This document shows, piece after piece, positions 20,006 through 28,693 of a DNA stretch of 64,000 bases. The stretch's first letter is position 1, and every line of letters begins with the position of its first letter. Below the pieces are notes generated by a model. It saw only the letters and a program-made list of their open reading frames with translations. It ran no database searches and was not told the DNA's origin. The DNA is taken from contig NZ_CP053084.1 of assembly GCF_013004065.1 (NCBI RefSeq), positions 2,480,001-2,544,000 of the forward strand, in the 5' to 3' direction. The translations under genes and the position numbers were made by a program. The stretch is from Limnobacter sp. SAORIC-580 (GTDB taxonomy: Bacteria; Pseudomonadota; Gammaproteobacteria; Burkholderiales; Burkholderiaceae_B).

Positions 20006-20596
20006 ATGATTGGTCGCCTGAAAGGCACTTTGCTCGAAAAAAATGCACCCTGGGTTCTGGTCGATGTTCAAGGTGTTGGCTATGAACTGCAGGTGCCCAT
20101 GAGCACGTTGTTCAACTTGCCGGAAATTAATGGCATTTGCACCTTGCTTACTCATCTGGTTGTTCGCGAAGACGCGCACACCCTGTACGGCTTTCAAAAC
20201 ATTGCGGAAAAAAACCTGTTCAAAACCTTGATCAAGGTGTCAGGCATTGGTCCGCGAACTGCCTTGGCCATTTTGTCGTCTATTTCCACCCACGACTTTC
20301 TGCTGGCCGTACAAAGCCAGGAAACAGCGCGCATGGTGAAAATTCCCGGCATTGGCAAGAAAACAGCTGAACGTTTGTTATTGGAACTGAAAGGACAAAT
20401 TGTGGCACTGGGCGGCACCGCCAATATTGCAGAAGGCATGCCACTGCCAATTGGAAATCAAAGCGAAATTGTTCAAGCCCTGTGCGCACTGGGTTATTCT
20501 GACAAAGAAGCCGCGCTGGCCTGCAAGGGTCTGCCCGAGGGCACCAGTGTCACTGATGGCTTGAAGCTGGCACTACGCAATTTGTCAAAAGGCTAA
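20006..20596 (+). CDS. ruvA: Holliday junction branch migration protein RuvA
   Basis: DNA-binding subunit that holds the Holliday junction for the RuvB motor. The 196-residue protein starts [12 protein letters not shown] (OB-fold domain). It has two helix-hairpin-helix motifs, around [13 protein letters not shown] and [18 protein letters not shown], and a C-terminal domain III that contacts RuvB. ruvB follows after 15 bases. Confidence 0.97.
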   Translation: MIGRLKGTLLEKNAPWVLVDVQGVGYELQVPMSTLFNLPEINGICTLLTHLVVREDAHTLYGFQNIAEKNLFKTLIKVSGIGPRTALAILSSISTHDFLLAVQSQETARMVKIPGIGKKTAERLLLELKGQIVALGGTANIAEGMPLPIGNQSEIVQALCALGYSDKEAALACKGLPEGTSVTDGLKLALRNLSKG

Positions 20597-20611
20597 CCGA
20601 GATAATCCACG

Positions 20612-21667
20612 ATGATTGAACCCGATCGCCTCATCAGCCCAAGCAAAACCACTCCCGCCGAAGAAGCCTTTGAGCGCGCATTGCGCCCCAAGCATTTGGA
20701 CGAATATGTGGGGCAACAAAAAATTCGCGATCAACTCGATATCTTTATCGCAGCAGCGCGCGCGCGCAAAGAAGCACTTGACCACGTGCTGCTATTTGGC
20801 CCGCCTGGCTTGGGCAAAACCACACTGGCCCATATTCTGGCCCGTGAGATGGGTGTAAACCTGCGCCAAACTTCAGGCCCGGTGCTTGAACGCCCAGGCG
20901 ACTTGGCGGCATTGCTGACCAACCTTGAAGCCAACGATGTGTTGTTCATCGATGAAATTCACAGATTGTCGCCTGTGGTGGAAGAAATTTTGTATCCCGC
21001 GCTTGAAGACTATCAAATCGACATCATGATCGGCGAAGGGCCAGCGGCTCGAAGCGTGAAACTCGATTTGCAGCCATTCACGCTGGTGGGTGCCACTACC
21101 CGTGCCGGCATGTTGACCAACCCGCTGCGCGACCGGTTTGGCATTGTGTCCAGGCTTGAGTTTTACACCCCCGAAGAGCTTTCGCGCATTGTGGCTCGTT
21201 CAGCCAATTTGCTGGACACCCCGGCAGAGGCCTCCGGCTGCCTGGAAATTGCACGCCGCTCACGCGGCACTCCACGCATCGCCAACCGCCTGTTGCGCCG
21301 AGTTCGCGATTATGCGCAGGTGAAAGCCGATGGCGTAATTACTGCTGCTGTGGCCGATGCTGCCCTAAGCATGCTAGACGTGGACAAAGTGGGCCTGGAT
21401 CCGATGGATCGCCGATTACTGGAAACCATCATCCACAAATTTGGTGGCGGGCCAGTGGGGCTCGAAAGTGTGGCCGCTGCAATTGGTGAGGAAAAAGACA
21501 CGATCGAGGACGTGATTGAACCCTATCTGATTCAGCAAGGCTACATTCAACGCACGCCTCGTGGCCGCATTGCAACCTTGAATACTTACGCACACTTTGG
21601 TTTGACTGCACCAGCCAGTTTGGCGGGCACGCATGCAGCAAATTCGCAGCAAGGCGATTTGCTGTAG
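20612..21667 (+). CDS. ruvB: Holliday junction branch migration helicase RuvB
   Basis: AAA+ ATPase that drives branch migration. Walker A is GPPGLGKTT (63-71) and Walker B is [10 protein letters not shown]. Sensor and arginine-finger regions follow in [19 protein letters not shown]. The C-terminal winged-helix domain contains [18 protein letters not shown]. The 351-residue protein has the usual length. It converges on the minus-strand acyltransferase gene with a 47-base gap. Confidence 0.97.
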   Translation: MIEPDRLISPSKTTPAEEAFERALRPKHLDEYVGQQKIRDQLDIFIAAARARKEALDHVLLFGPPGLGKTTLAHILAREMGVNLRQTSGPVLERPGDLAALLTNLEANDVLFIDEIHRLSPVVEEILYPALEDYQIDIMIGEGPAARSVKLDLQPFTLVGATTRAGMLTNPLRDRFGIVSRLEFYTPEELSRIVARSANLLDTPAEASGCLEIARRSRGTPRIANRLLRRVRDYAQVKADGVITAAVADAALSMLDVDKVGLDPMDRRLLETIIHKFGGGPVGLESVAAAIGEEKDTIEDVIEPYLIQQGYIQRTPRGRIATLNTYAHFGLTAPASLAGTHAANSQQGDLL

Positions 21668-21714
21668 GCCCTGGGCTGCAGATTTCCTTCGCCAACTCAG
21701 CAGCGAAGTCCCAA

Positions 21715-23256
21715 TCAATCCTCAGCCGCTTTCACCGGCTTACTTGCACCCACTTTCGCCGTGGCTGGCTTTCGCACCGCCGGCTTCTTCGCCGCTACAG
21801 GTCGCTTTTCAGTGGTTGCCTTGCTAGAAACAATCGGCTCAACCCTCTTGCTTTCCCACGTCACGCCCAACGCGGCTTCAAGCTCTTCCAGTGCCTCGCC
21901 GGTGTACACCGACAAACGCTGCATGGAAGGCAAGGCATCGTGATCGCCAGTAAACGCCACATTGAACTGGCCCGAGTAACTTACCACCGTGATGTTTAAA
22001 GCCTGCCCGTGAGGAATCAAGGAGATTGGATAAAACTGTTCCAGACGACAACCCGAAAAATACAGGTCGCGTGAGGGGCCCGGTACATTTGAAATTACCG
22101 TGTTGAAAATTGGCCGTGTCAAACCACCCAAGCCTGACACCAATTGCAACATCATCGGCGCCATCAACATAATGGTGTAGTTGTTGATCGCTTCTTTGGG
22201 CATGGCTTGCAAATTGGCCTTGGCCAATTGCGTCGAACGACGAATTTCCTTCAAACGAGTCAGAGGATCACTTTCCGTGGTGTACAGGTTGGCGATAATA
22301 AAACTGATCGCATTGCCGCCATCCAGGTCGTCGGCCGGGCGCACGGACACTGGCAAACCGGCTGTCAACGACTCGGACGGCAAGGCATCACGTTCCAGCA
22401 AATAGCGACGAATGGAACTCGAACAAATCGCCAGAAAAATATCGTTCACACTCACCTTGGCCGCCTCGGCCACGGCGCGAATACGCTCTAGCGGATATGT
22501 TTGAGTGGCCAGTCGGCGGGCTCCACCCACGCGCTTGTTCACAATTGATTTCGGACCTGAAAACGGTGTGGCCAAAGCCGGATCTGTGGGTTTGACCGCT
22601 TCTCGCATCAAATCCATGAGTGCACGACCCGCGGCGGGCAAGGATTGCCCACTGAGCTTTGCAGCCTCCCAGGCTTCCCGAGCCTGGTCCGCGAAGTGCT
22701 GGGGTTCAGTGTTCTTTTTCTTTCGGCTAATGGTGCCAACAGACCAAGGGGCAGGCAGCGACATACTTTCTTTTGCAGACTTGCCAAAAATGCGCTCCAT
22801 CAAACGCATACCACCCACACCGTCCATCAGCGAATGGTGCATTTTGGTGTACAAGGCGAAACGATTGCCGTAAAGGCCTTCAATCAGGTGCATTTCCCAC
22901 AGTGGTTTTCGAAAATCCAGCGGGTGAGAATGCAGACGGGAAATCAGTGTACCCAATTCGCGTTCACCGCCAGGTGCCGGCAAAGCGCTGTGACGGAAGT
23001 GATAATCCAGATCAATTTTGTCAGCCTCAATCCATTTGGGCATCAAGGTCAACAAGCGGGGACTGGACAAACGGTAATTGAAAGGCGGTGCAAACTCCAC
23101 GGAGTTTCGCAGCAACTGAACGATCCGGCCAACGGCTTGTTGAGTGGTTTCGCCCTCTGGCACAGTGAAAATTGCCATGCTGCCTACATGCATGGGCGCT
23201 TCTTTTGATTCGACGTACAGCCAGGATGCATCCAGCAATGGGATATTTCTCGCCAT
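21715..23256 (-). CDS. Wax ester synthase/diacylglycerol acyltransferase (WS/DGAT)
   Basis: Bifunctional acyltransferase that esterifies fatty alcohols or diacylglycerol with acyl-CoA to form storage lipids. The catalytic motif HHSLMDG is at residues 140-146, and the protein has the two-domain CoA-acyltransferase layout. The second conserved block NVPGPSRDLYFSG lies in the C-terminal domain. Of 513 residues, roughly the last 45 form a lysine/alanine/proline tail with repeats such as AAKKPAVRKPATAK, unusual for the catalytic fold. It stands alone on the minus strand. Its promoter region (23257-23392) is shared with the Tol operon and holds a perfect palindrome. Wax ester versus triacylglycerol preference cannot be read from sequence. 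Confidence 0.88.
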   Translation of the reverse strand: MARNIPLLDASWLYVESKEAPMHVGSMAIFTVPEGETTQQAVGRIVQLLRNSVEFAPPFNYRLSSPRLLTLMPKWIEADKIDLDYHFRHSALPAPGGERELGTLISRLHSHPLDFRKPLWEMHLIEGLYGNRFALYTKMHHSLMDGVGGMRLMERIFGKSAKESMSLPAPWSVGTISRKKKNTEPQHFADQAREAWEAAKLSGQSLPAAGRALMDLMREAVKPTDPALATPFSGPKSIVNKRVGGARRLATQTYPLERIRAVAEAAKVSVNDIFLAICSSSIRRYLLERDALPSESLTAGLPVSVRPADDLDGGNAISFIIANLYTTESDPLTRLKEIRRSTQLAKANLQAMPKEAINNYTIMLMAPMMLQLVSGLGGLTRPIFNTVISNVPGPSRDLYFSGCRLEQFYPISLIPHGQALNITVVSYSGQFNVAFTGDHDALPSMQRLSVYTGEALEELEAALGVTWESKRVEPIVSSKATTEKRPVAAKKPAVRKPATAKVGASKPVKAAED

Positions 23257-23353
23257 GTCAGTGGTCTCCGCTTCTCGTTGTTATTTGAATGTGAATATTT
23301 AATTAATTTAATAGTGGCAGGATCCCACAACCCCTAAGGAAAGCCCTACTCCT

Positions 23354-23371
23354 GCTTACAATATTGTAAGC
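23354..23371. promoter_or_regulatory. Perfect 18-bp palindrome, candidate operator
   Basis: GCTTACAATATTGTAAGC is a perfect inverted repeat 22 bases before the ybgC start. It contains a TACAAT that could be a -10 element and is followed by CATACT at 23371-23376, so a bound protein would block ybgC-tol transcription. It also lies upstream of the divergent WS/DGAT gene. The regulator is not known; the symmetry suits a TetR- or MarR-type dimer. Confidence 0.5.
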
Positions 23372-23392
23372 ATACTAGAGACGGGCCATTTC

Positions 23393-23797
23393 ATGACATT
23401 CAAGTACTCTCTGCGCGTTTATTTTGAAGACACCGATGCCGGGGGCATCGTTTATTACGGCAATTACCTCAAATTCATGGAACGTGCACGAAGTGAATGG
23501 TTCCTGCAGCAAAGTATCGGCATGAAATCGCTGATGAATGACCATCATTTGGTGTTCGTTGTCAGCCGAACAGAATTGAACTACCTTCGCTCTGCTAAAC
23601 TTGAGGATGTACTTGAAATATCAGTGGAACTCACTGAACTTAAGCGAGTTTCCGCAGTCTTCAAGCAAATCGTAACGCGCAACGGCGAGGTGCTGTGCGA
23701 GGGCAAAACCAAGGTGGGCTGTGTCAACACGGAAACCCTGAAACCCAGCGCAATACCCCCCGCTGTGTATCAACAACTCAACCAATTGATGCCGTAG
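23393..23797 (+). CDS. ybgC: Tol-Pal system-associated acyl-CoA thioesterase YbgC
   Basis: Hot-dog fold thioesterase, first gene of the Tol-Pal operon. The 134-residue protein carries the YbgC signature EDTDAGGIVYYGNYLKFMER near its start, with D15 as the catalytic aspartate, and the following RARSEW block. It acts on short acyl-CoA or acyl-ACP substrates and is linked to phospholipid metabolism; its role in Tol function is unclear. tolQ follows after 43 bases. Confidence 0.94.
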   Translation: MTFKYSLRVYFEDTDAGGIVYYGNYLKFMERARSEWFLQQSIGMKSLMNDHHLVFVVSRTELNYLRSAKLEDVLEISVELTELKRVSAVFKQIVTRNGEVLCEGKTKVGCVNTETLKPSAIPPAVYQQLNQLMP

Positions 23798-23840
23798 TGC
23801 GTTACAAGAAACAAATCATTTTCCTTACCGCGGATTGTTA

Positions 23841-24518
23841 ATGGATATCTCTACCGACATGTCGTTCATTTCCCTGATCGCAGAGGCCAGCCTGGTTGTC
23901 CAGTTGGTCATGCTGATTCTGGTCATGATTTCCCTCATTTCATGGGCCACCATTTTCAAAAAATGGGCCGTATTGAAGCGCACCAAGCAACAGGCCGACA
24001 AATTTGAAGAAGAATTCTGGTCGGGCGGAGACCTGAATACCCTGTTTCAACGCGCCGGCATGCGCCGCAACGATGCAGGCCCGCTTGAACGTATTTTCGA
24101 GGCTGGCATGAGCGAGTTTCTTCGCGCCCGCGACAAAAAAGGTTTAACTGATTATTCCCTGATCATCGACGGTGCCCGCCGCGCCATGAAAGCCGCATTC
24201 CAGCGCGAGAATGAAATTCTGGAACGCAATCTCCCCTTTCTCGCATCGGCCGGTTCCGTCAGCCCCTACATTGGCCTGTTCGGCACGGTGTGGGGCATCA
24301 TGCATGCCTTCGTGGGCTTGGCCAATGTGCAACAAGCCACCCTGGCGTCAGTAGCACCGGGCATTGCTGAAGCGCTGATTGCTACCGCAATCGGTCTGTT
24401 CGCCGCCATTCCGGCAGTGGTGGCTTACAACCGCTACGCCAATGACATTGATCGCTTGTCTACCCAGTTTGAATCTTTCGTTGAAGAATTTTTGAACATT
24501 CTGCAACGCCAACACTAA
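23841..24518 (+). CDS. tolQ: Tol-Pal system inner-membrane protein TolQ
   Basis: Proton-channel subunit of the TolQRA motor that drives outer-membrane constriction at division. ATG 23841 is preferred (MDISTDMSF); a TTG six bases earlier is possible. The 225-residue protein has three membrane segments: about residues 13-33, a second in SVSPYIGLFGTVWGIMHAF and a third in EALIATAIGLFAAIPAVVAYN. These are the MotA/TolQ/ExbB hallmarks. tolR follows. Confidence 0.96.
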   Translation: MDISTDMSFISLIAEASLVVQLVMLILVMISLISWATIFKKWAVLKRTKQQADKFEEEFWSGGDLNTLFQRAGMRRNDAGPLERIFEAGMSEFLRARDKKGLTDYSLIIDGARRAMKAAFQRENEILERNLPFLASAGSVSPYIGLFGTVWGIMHAFVGLANVQQATLASVAPGIAEALIATAIGLFAAIPAVVAYNRYANDIDRLSTQFESFVEEFLNILQRQH

Positions 24519-24573
24519 TGGCAGCACGAATGGCAGCAACGACACCAGCAATGAGCAACAGGAAATTTAATCG

Positions 24574-25002
24574 ATGAAAGCCGAACTTGGACGAAAATCC
24601 AGACGCGCCATGAACGAGATCAATGTGGTGCCCTACATTGACGTGATGTTGGTGTTGCTGATCATTTTCATGGTCACGGCCCCAATGATTACTCCATCAG
24701 TGATTGATTTGCCGTCCATGGCCAACACCAATCCACCCAAGCAAATGCGCCCCATCGAAGTGACTGTACGCCAGGTGGGCAATTTGCTGGTCAAGGACAT
24801 GAAAACCAATAAAACCACCGAAGTGACTTTGGAAAACCTGGCCGCTGAAGTGAAAAAATTGCAGGCCGACGAGCCAGATCGCCCTGTGGTCATTTCAGCC
24901 GAGAAAGCCATTCAGTATCAGGCCGTGGTTGACGCAATGGATGCTTTGCAAAACGCACAAATCCAGAAAGTCGGCCTGCTGGTGAAACCGAAAAGCAAAT
25001 GA
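24574..25002 (+). CDS. tolR: Tol-Pal system protein TolR
   Basis: Inner-membrane partner of TolQ with one membrane segment (about residues 17-37) containing the proton-carrying aspartate in VPYIDVMLVLLIIFMV (D24). The periplasmic domain ends in the ExbD/TolR motif and AIQYQAVVDAMDALQNAQIQKVGL. The 142-residue length is normal. Its stop overlaps the tolA start by four bases. Confidence 0.96.
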   Translation: MKAELGRKSRRAMNEINVVPYIDVMLVLLIIFMVTAPMITPSVIDLPSMANTNPPKQMRPIEVTVRQVGNLLVKDMKTNKTTEVTLENLAAEVKKLQADEPDRPVVISAEKAIQYQAVVDAMDALQNAQIQKVGLLVKPKSK

Positions 25003-25904
25003 GCGCAGACTTAACCCGACCACGCAACGGCTGGGAATTCACACCAGCCCACCAAGAATTGCTTTCCAAAATGAGCAAGGAAAGCGGGCTTGAGGCACGC
25101 CTTGACCCCCCGGTGGATCACACTGGCGAAAAGGCAGGGCTGACCGTGTCCGTGCTTGCGCATTTAACTTTGGTGGCGTTTTTTGTGGTGGGGTTGAACT
25201 GGAACACAGAGGAACCGGCTGCGTTTGAAGCAGTGTTGTGGTCTGAAATGCCGGCCAATGAGCCAATTGCCGTGCAACAGCCCAAACCCGAACCAGTGCC
25301 AGAACCCGAGCCACCGAAGCCTGTGGTTGAAACACCGCCACCACCCAAGCCAGTGGAGCCACCCAAAGCCGATATCGAATTGCCCAAACCCGAGCCCAAG
25401 AAGAAGCCCGAGCCAAAGCCAGAACCGAAAAAACCCGAGCCCAAGCCAGAACCAAAAAAGCCGGAGCCAAAGCCAGAACCGAAAAAACCCGAACCCAAGC
25501 CTGAGCCGAAGAAGCCAGAACCCAAAATTGATCCTGAAGTGGCCAAGAAACTGCGCCAGGAAGAGCTTGCGCGCATTATGGGTGGAGCGCCCAATACCGG
25601 CAGCACCTCTGCCGGCACCAGTCGAAACAAAGCGCTGTACAGTGACCGAATTCGGCAATATGTACGCAGTAAACTGGTGTTTCCCGGAGCCGACACAGTC
25701 GACGGAAACCCGGAAGCAGTGTTCGAGGTCAAGCAACTTCCCAACGGGGAGATTGTCTCTATTACACAGAAAAAAAGCAGTGGGTTGCCAGCGTGGGACA
25801 GCGCTGTGGAGCGTGCCTTGCAGCGCTCCAGCCCGCTACCCAGGGCCGAAGACGGTTCAGTTGAACCAGTGCTTGTCCTCTCATTCCGTCCAAAAGACGT
25901 TTAA
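24999..25904 (+). CDS. tolA: Tol-Pal system protein TolA
   Basis: Links the TolQR motor to TolB and Pal across the periplasm. A cytoplasmic N-terminus of about 45 residues, rather long, is followed by a membrane segment (47-67) with the family serine/histidine face. A linker (about 95-178) made of Pro-Glu-Pro-Lys units comes next, and then a C-terminal TolA/TonB-like domain (about 210-301) with RQYVRSKLVFPG and AVFEVKQLPNGEI. The linker resembles that of TonB more than the alanine/lysine helix of enterobacterial TolA. Context between tolR and tolB makes TolA the safe call. Confidence 0.93.
   Translation: MSADLTRPRNGWEFTPAHQELLSKMSKESGLEARLDPPVDHTGEKAGLTVSVLAHLTLVAFFVVGLNWNTEEPAAFEAVLWSEMPANEPIAVQQPKPEPVPEPEPPKPVVETPPPPKPVEPPKADIELPKPEPKKKPEPKPEPKKPEPKPEPKKPEPKPEPKKPEPKPEPKKPEPKIDPEVAKKLRQEELARIMGGAPNTGSTSAGTSRNKALYSDRIRQYVRSKLVFPGADTVDGNPEAVFEVKQLPNGEIVSITQKKSSGLPAWDSAVERALQRSSPLPRAEDGSVEPVLVLSFRPKDV
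25383..25526 (+). repeat. 27-bp tandem repeats coding the TolA PEPK linker
   Basis: About five imperfect copies of a 27-base unit encode nine-residue repeats of the type KPEPKPEPK within TolA (residues about 129-176). The copies differ mostly at third codon positions. The array is in frame and probably encodes an extended polyproline rod. Copy number is likely to vary between strains. Confidence 0.85.
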
Positions 25905-25918
25905 TTCATAGTGAAACA

Positions 25919-27256
25919 ATGAACTACGCCAACCAAGCCATGTATTTACCATCAACAACTACGCTGTGGCTTCGCCTGCAGCGAGCCGCGCGCGCCCTGC
26001 TGGCTGTCGCTGCGTTTGCTGCAGTGTCAACATCTGCGCAGGCACAACTGAAAATTGACATCACCGGGGTGGGCACCAATCAAATTGCATTCTCGGCAGC
26101 ACCTTTCCAAGGCAACCAGGGTTTGCCTGAAGACATCAAAAAGGTGATCGAAGACGACTTGGTGCGAAGTGGTTTTTTTCGGGCCATCAACACCACCAGC
26201 AATGTTGAATTGAATGAATCCACGCTGATCGACCCCTCTGCCTGGAAATCAATTGGCGTGGACGCCCTGATCGTGGGTTCGGTGAAAAAGCTGCCTGACG
26301 GGCGCTTGGACTTGCGCTTTAACCTGCACGACACAGCCCAGCAAAAGTCACTCGGCAAATTCAGCTATGTGATTGCACCCTCAGCCTTGCGCCTGCATGC
26401 CCACAAAATTGCCGATTTTGTGTACGAAAAAATGCTGGGTGAGAAAGGTGTGTTTTCCACGCGCCTGGCCTATGTTGAAAAAGCCCCTGGTCGCTACCGC
26501 CTGATTATTGCGGATGCCGATGGTGCCAACCCACAAGTAGCCCTGGCATCCAAAGAACCCATTATTTCGCCAGCCTGGTCGCCAGACGGCACACAACTTG
26601 CATATGTTTCATTCGAAACGCGCAAACCTGTTGTGTTTGTTCACACACTTGCAACAGGTCGCCGCAAGGCAATGGCGAATTTCAAAGGCAGCAACAGTGC
26701 GCCAGCCTGGTCAGCCAATGGCCAGCAACTTGCAGTGGTGCTGACCAAAGATGGTGGATCACAAATTTTCTCGATGAATGCCGATGGATCAGGCCTGAAC
26801 CGATTGACCAGCACCGGTGGAATCAACACCGAACCCGCTTACAGTCACGATGGTCGAAGCATCTATTTCACTTCTGACCGAGGAGGTGGCCCACAAATTT
26901 ACCGAATGAGCACAAATGGTGGTGATGCGGCACGCGTAACATTCGAAGGTGGATACAATATCTCGCCTCGAATTAGTCCCGATGACAAAACATTGACATA
27001 TGTGACTCGTCGAGACGGGCAATTTCGAATCGCCGCACTGGATTTGGCAGGTGGCACAGAAATGCTGCTGACAAATACTGGGCGCGACGAAAGCCCAAGC
27101 TTCGCACCGAATGGCCGTTACATTTTGTATGCGACCAAGTCGGGCGGCAAAGGGACCCTGGCCGTGGTGTCAAAAGACGGACGAATCAAGTACACCTTGA
27201 GCAGTTCGGGCGCTGACATTTCGGAACCCACCTGGGGCCCGTTCATAAATGATTGA
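25919..27256 (+). CDS. tolB: Tol-Pal system beta-propeller protein TolB
   Basis: Periplasmic protein that binds Pal and is recruited by TolA. The 445-residue precursor has a signal peptide ending near AQAQLKID (about residue 42), preceded by an unusually long N-region. A small alpha/beta domain follows, then a six-bladed WD40-like propeller with repeats such as SPAWSPDGTQLAYVSFE, APAWSANGQQLAVV and ISPRISPDDKTLTYV. The true start could be a later ATG or TTG giving a shorter signal peptide. pal follows after about 60 bases. Confidence 0.96.
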   Translation: MNYANQAMYLPSTTTLWLRLQRAARALLAVAAFAAVSTSAQAQLKIDITGVGTNQIAFSAAPFQGNQGLPEDIKKVIEDDLVRSGFFRAINTTSNVELNESTLIDPSAWKSIGVDALIVGSVKKLPDGRLDLRFNLHDTAQQKSLGKFSYVIAPSALRLHAHKIADFVYEKMLGEKGVFSTRLAYVEKAPGRYRLIIADADGANPQVALASKEPIISPAWSPDGTQLAYVSFETRKPVVFVHTLATGRRKAMANFKGSNSAPAWSANGQQLAVVLTKDGGSQIFSMNADGSGLNRLTSTGGINTEPAYSHDGRSIYFTSDRGGGPQIYRMSTNGGDAARVTFEGGYNISPRISPDDKTLTYVTRRDGQFRIAALDLAGGTEMLLTNTGRDESPSFAPNGRYILYATKSGGKGTLAVVSKDGRIKYTLSSSGADISEPTWGPFIND

Positions 27257-27314
27257 TTTTGAATTTGTTTTAACTGGTTTTACACTAAACATTCTTTAGG
27301 TCTGGAGAAAAAAA

Positions 27315-27842
27315 ATGAAACACTCAATGGTCAAGTACTTGGCGATTTCCGCAATGGTGGCCGTATTGGCCGCTTGTAGCTCTGCCGTTCCTTTGAACGA
27401 CAAGCCTACAGTTGAATCAAAAACCGGCACAGCGCCTGGTTCTGGTGACGGCCGCGCCGTACCCACAGTAACCCCAGGTGATGCCGATCCCCTGAACGAT
27501 CCTCAAGGCGTGCTGGCCAAGCGCAGCGTTTATTTCGACTACGACAGCTACACTGTCAAGTCAGAGTACCGTGAGCTGGTTCAAAACCACGCCAAATACC
27601 TGGTTGCCAACCCCAACCGCAAAGTTGTTATTCAAGGCAACACCGACGAACGCGGTGGCGCTGAATACAACCTGGCCTTGGGCCAGCGCCGTGCCGACGC
27701 AGTGAAAACGCTGATGTTGGCTTTGGGCGTAAAAGAAGGTCAGATTGAAACAGTCAGCTTCGGCAAAGAAAAGCCAAAAGCAACTGGTAGCAACGAAGCC
27801 GCTTACGCTGAAAACCGTCGCTCTGACATCGCTTATCAGTAA
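27315..27842 (+). CDS. pal: Peptidoglycan-associated lipoprotein Pal
   Basis: Outer-membrane lipoprotein anchoring the envelope to peptidoglycan through its OmpA-like domain. The lipobox LAAC places the acylated cysteine at residue 21. The OmpA domain (about 70-175) includes VYFDYDSYTV, the diaminopimelate-binding NTDERGGAEYNLALGQRR and the final NRRSDIAYQ. The 175-residue length is standard. It is co-transcribed with tolB and cpoB. Confidence 0.97.
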   Translation: MKHSMVKYLAISAMVAVLAACSSAVPLNDKPTVESKTGTAPGSGDGRAVPTVTPGDADPLNDPQGVLAKRSVYFDYDSYTVKSEYRELVQNHAKYLVANPNRKVVIQGNTDERGGAEYNLALGQRRADAVKTLMLALGVKEGQIETVSFGKEKPKATGSNEAAYAENRRSDIAYQ

Positions 27843-27860
27843 TCAAGGAAACCATTCGAG

Positions 27861-28607
27861 ATGACTTTGAACTTCAAGCAACAAGCCTGGGTAGCTGCCC
27901 TGTTCTGCGCCTTTGCATCCAATTCCGCATTTGCGATATTTGATGACACGGAAGCACGCAAGGCAATTCTGGACTTGCGCCAGCAGGTTAAGGTGCTTGA
28001 AGACCGGGTTGCTCGAATGGAAGCCGCGAATCAGGGGCAGCTGTCATTGGCCCAGTCCCTGAGTGACAAAGACCGAGAGATCGCCCGCTTGCGTGGCGAT
28101 CTCGAAGTCGCCAACAACAACATTCGCAAGCTACAGGAAGACAATCGCATCCTGTATACAAACCTTGACGACCGCATCAAGAAACTTGAGCCCAAAGCCG
28201 TTCAACTTGATGGTGAGGAACTCACGGTTCCGCCCGAACAATTCAATGATTACCAAGCCGGTCTTGATCATTTCAAGGCGGGTAATTACAAAGACGCAGC
28301 CCTGCAATTTCAGGATTTCCTGAACAAATACAAACAAAGCAAGCTTGAACCACAAGTTCGCTACTTTTTGGGCAGCACCCAGTTTGCACAAGGCGAGTAC
28401 AAAACTGCGCTGGTAACACAACGCGACCTGGCGAAAGATTTTCCGGACAGCCCACGTGCACCAGACGCGTTGCTCAGCATGGCCAGTTCACAACTGGAGT
28501 TAAAAAGCATTCCTGGCGCCAAGAAAACCCTGGGTGAGCTGATCGCCAAATACCCCAGCAGCCCCGCGGCCGCCAGCGCGAAAGCCCGACTCGAAGCGCT
28601 GAAATAA
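27861..28607 (+). CDS. cpoB: Cell division coordinator CpoB (YbgF)
   Basis: Periplasmic protein that couples peptidoglycan synthesis with Tol-driven constriction. The 248-residue precursor has a signal peptide ending around SAFAIFDD (residue 26). A coiled-coil trimerisation region (about 30-110) comes next, then three TPR-like repeats beginning at YQAGLDHFKAGNYKDAALQFQ. It closes the Tol operon. A small inverted repeat (ATGCGC/GCGCAT, 28633-28650) follows its stop. Confidence 0.95.
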   Translation: MTLNFKQQAWVAALFCAFASNSAFAIFDDTEARKAILDLRQQVKVLEDRVARMEAANQGQLSLAQSLSDKDREIARLRGDLEVANNNIRKLQEDNRILYTNLDDRIKKLEPKAVQLDGEELTVPPEQFNDYQAGLDHFKAGNYKDAALQFQDFLNKYKQSKLEPQVRYFLGSTQFAQGEYKTALVTQRDLAKDFPDSPRAPDALLSMASSQLELKSIPGAKKTLGELIAKYPSSPAAASAKARLEALK

Positions 28608-28663
28608 TCCCCGGGAAGTTATCGCAGCAACTATGCGCGCTTTTGCGCATACACAGTTAAAAT

Positions 28664-28691
28664 ACCGGCACTTCAACACAAAGGTGCCGGT
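28664..28691 (+). promoter_or_regulatory. Stem-loop covering the ribosome-binding region of the YeeE/YedE gene
   Basis: ACCGGCAC (28664-28671) pairs perfectly with GTGCCGGT (28684-28691) around a 12-base loop. The only Shine-Dalgarno-like stretch, AAGGTG (28681-28686), lies partly in the loop and partly in the stem, and the ATG starts two bases after the stem. Such a structure should reduce translation unless opened. The hairpin is seen directly; its role is inferred. Confidence 0.5.
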
Positions 28692-28693
28692 TC

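Noticed and set aside
25383..25526. Possible CRISPR-like repeat array
   Set aside because: Repeats are contiguous, in frame with TolA and without spacers.
25118..25744. Glycine/serine/phenylalanine repeat protein on the minus strand
   Set aside because: Shadow of the TolA PEPK repeat array read in reverse.
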